Part shown: piece after piece, positions 29,210-29,535 of the stretch
How the letters are laid out: every line of letters starts with the position of its first letter
Numbering within the stretch: position 1 is the first letter of the stretch
Assembly (NCBI GenBank): GCA_038251135.1
Contig: JBBSBR010000012.1
Span: 1 to 29,535, forward strand
Reading direction: 5' to 3'
DNA length: 29,535 nt
DNA from: JBBSBR01 sp038251135
Lineage (GTDB): Bacteria > Patescibacteriota > Saccharimonadia > UBA4664
The notes under the pieces: generated by a model
Database searches by the model: none
The model's input: the letters and a program-made list of their open reading frames with translations, nothing else
Told to the model about the DNA's origin: nothing
Position numbers and translations under genes: made by a program

Positions 29210-29535
29210 ATGCGCAACAACGTCCGCAAGTTGTCGTTGAGCGTCGCTATCGCCGTCGCCCTTGCGGGCGGTATGTCGGTCATGGCCTCGCCGGCAATGG
29301 CTGCCGAGCACGGCAGCAATGGTCACTCCGGCAACTCGCAGTCTCAGTCGGCGTCCAGCAACGACCACAACCGGTCGTCGTCGGACCATCAGTACTCGAA
29401 CAACCGCAAGCCTGCGTCTTCGGATGTGGGCAAGGGTCAGAACTCAGACTCCAAGCCTGCGTCTTCGGACAAGGGTCAGGGTCAGAGCTCTGACGGCAAG
29501 CCATCGGTTGCCGCTGACCACCACGGTCAGTCGCA
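29210..29535 (+). CDS. Secreted low-complexity repeat protein (partial, runs off the window)
   Basis: From the ATG at 29210 the frame stays open to the end of the window (108 codons seen). The start is strongly supported by TTAGGAGGAGA directly upstream and by the consensus promoter at 29090. Residues 1-32 form a signal peptide (basic RNNVRK, hydrophobic VAIAVALAGG, then AMA as cleavage site). The mature part is rich in Ser, Asn, Gln, His and Asp and holds 15-residue repeats beginning KPASSD from residue 67. It lacks Cys and looks disordered, perhaps a surface or cell-wall-associated protein. No family is recognised. Confidence 0.75.
   Translation, partial: MRNNVRKLSLSVAIAVALAGGMSVMASPAMAAEHGSNGHSGNSQSQSASSNDHNRSSSDHQYSNNRKPASSDVGKGQNSDSKPASSDKGQGQSSDGKPSVAADHHGQS
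29408..29497 (+). repeat. 45-base tandem repeat coding for KPASSD units
   Basis: AAGCCTGCGTCTTCGGA occurs at 29408-29424 and again at 29453-29469, a period of 45 bases (15 codons). A third, degraded unit begins with AAGCCATCG at 29498. The repeats lie in the secreted protein and may vary in number between strains. Confidence 0.7.

Noticed and set aside
1..29535. tRNA, rRNA, CRISPR array or insertion sequence
   Set aside because: By eye no cloverleaf with a TTCGANTC-like loop, no spaced repeats of CRISPR type, no transposase motif and no terminal inverted repeats were found. A tRNAscan and CRISPR search would confirm.

Overview
The window looks like a chromosomal segment of a small-genome bacterium of the Candidate Phyla Radiation, most likely a Candidatus Saccharibacteria (TM7) relative of fairly high GC. 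This is inference. It rests on the dense gene packing, many small membrane or SHOCT-type proteins, a transketolase split into two genes, and a membrane-anchored PrcB-like protein with a Cys-rich AGNP-type motif; no rRNA or tRNA was seen to prove it. TGA serves as a normal stop (for example at the ends of gapA, the PfkB kinase, the SLOG gene and the PrcB-like gene), so the UGA-glycine code of Gracilibacteria/Absconditabacteria is excluded. No mobile element, CRISPR array, tRNA or rRNA was recognised.

Left part (1-6.1 kb): the tail of an upstream gene overlaps a SHOCT protein. A VOC protein, a membrane protein, an unrecognised 282-aa membrane-anchored protein, a DHA2-type MFS exporter and an ICMT-like methyltransferase follow. 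metK (SAM synthetase) comes next, preceded by a well-formed S-box (SAM-I clan) riboswitch and a terminator-like hairpin.

Middle (6.1-18 kb): DUF1059 protein, two-helix K+ channel, DUF21/CBS protein, a membrane protein gene interrupted by an in-frame TAG, HdeD-like protein, MgtA-type P-type ATPase, FAD-linked oxidase of the D-lactate/glycolate dehydrogenase type, GNAT acetyltransferase, anchored lipase-like hydrolase, a two-helix extracytoplasmic protein, glutaredoxin and a GlsB/YeaQ protein. Two small genes (58 and 51 codons) sit in gaps.

Right part (17.9-28.4 kb) holds central carbon metabolism. Inorganic pyrophosphatase, Nudix hydrolase and a small membrane protein form one run. gapA, rpiB and an rpe-like epimerase follow. 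Transketolase N half, a 139-aa membrane protein, transketolase C half and class II aldolase form a tightly overlapping operon. Together these supply the non-oxidative pentose phosphate pathway and lower glycolysis. After a stack of three hairpins and a secreted protein on the minus strand comes a coupled trio: PfkB sugar kinase, an unrecognised 412-aa protein and a SLOG/LOG-like protein. The window closes with a PrcB-like protein and a secreted repeat protein that runs off the edge.

Two regulatory patterns stand out. Several genes have a -10-like box only 6-9 nt before the ATG and no Shine-Dalgarno sequence, suggesting leaderless mRNAs. The two small secreted-protein genes instead share TTGACA-17-TAATAT promoters and long leaders with Shine-Dalgarno sites.
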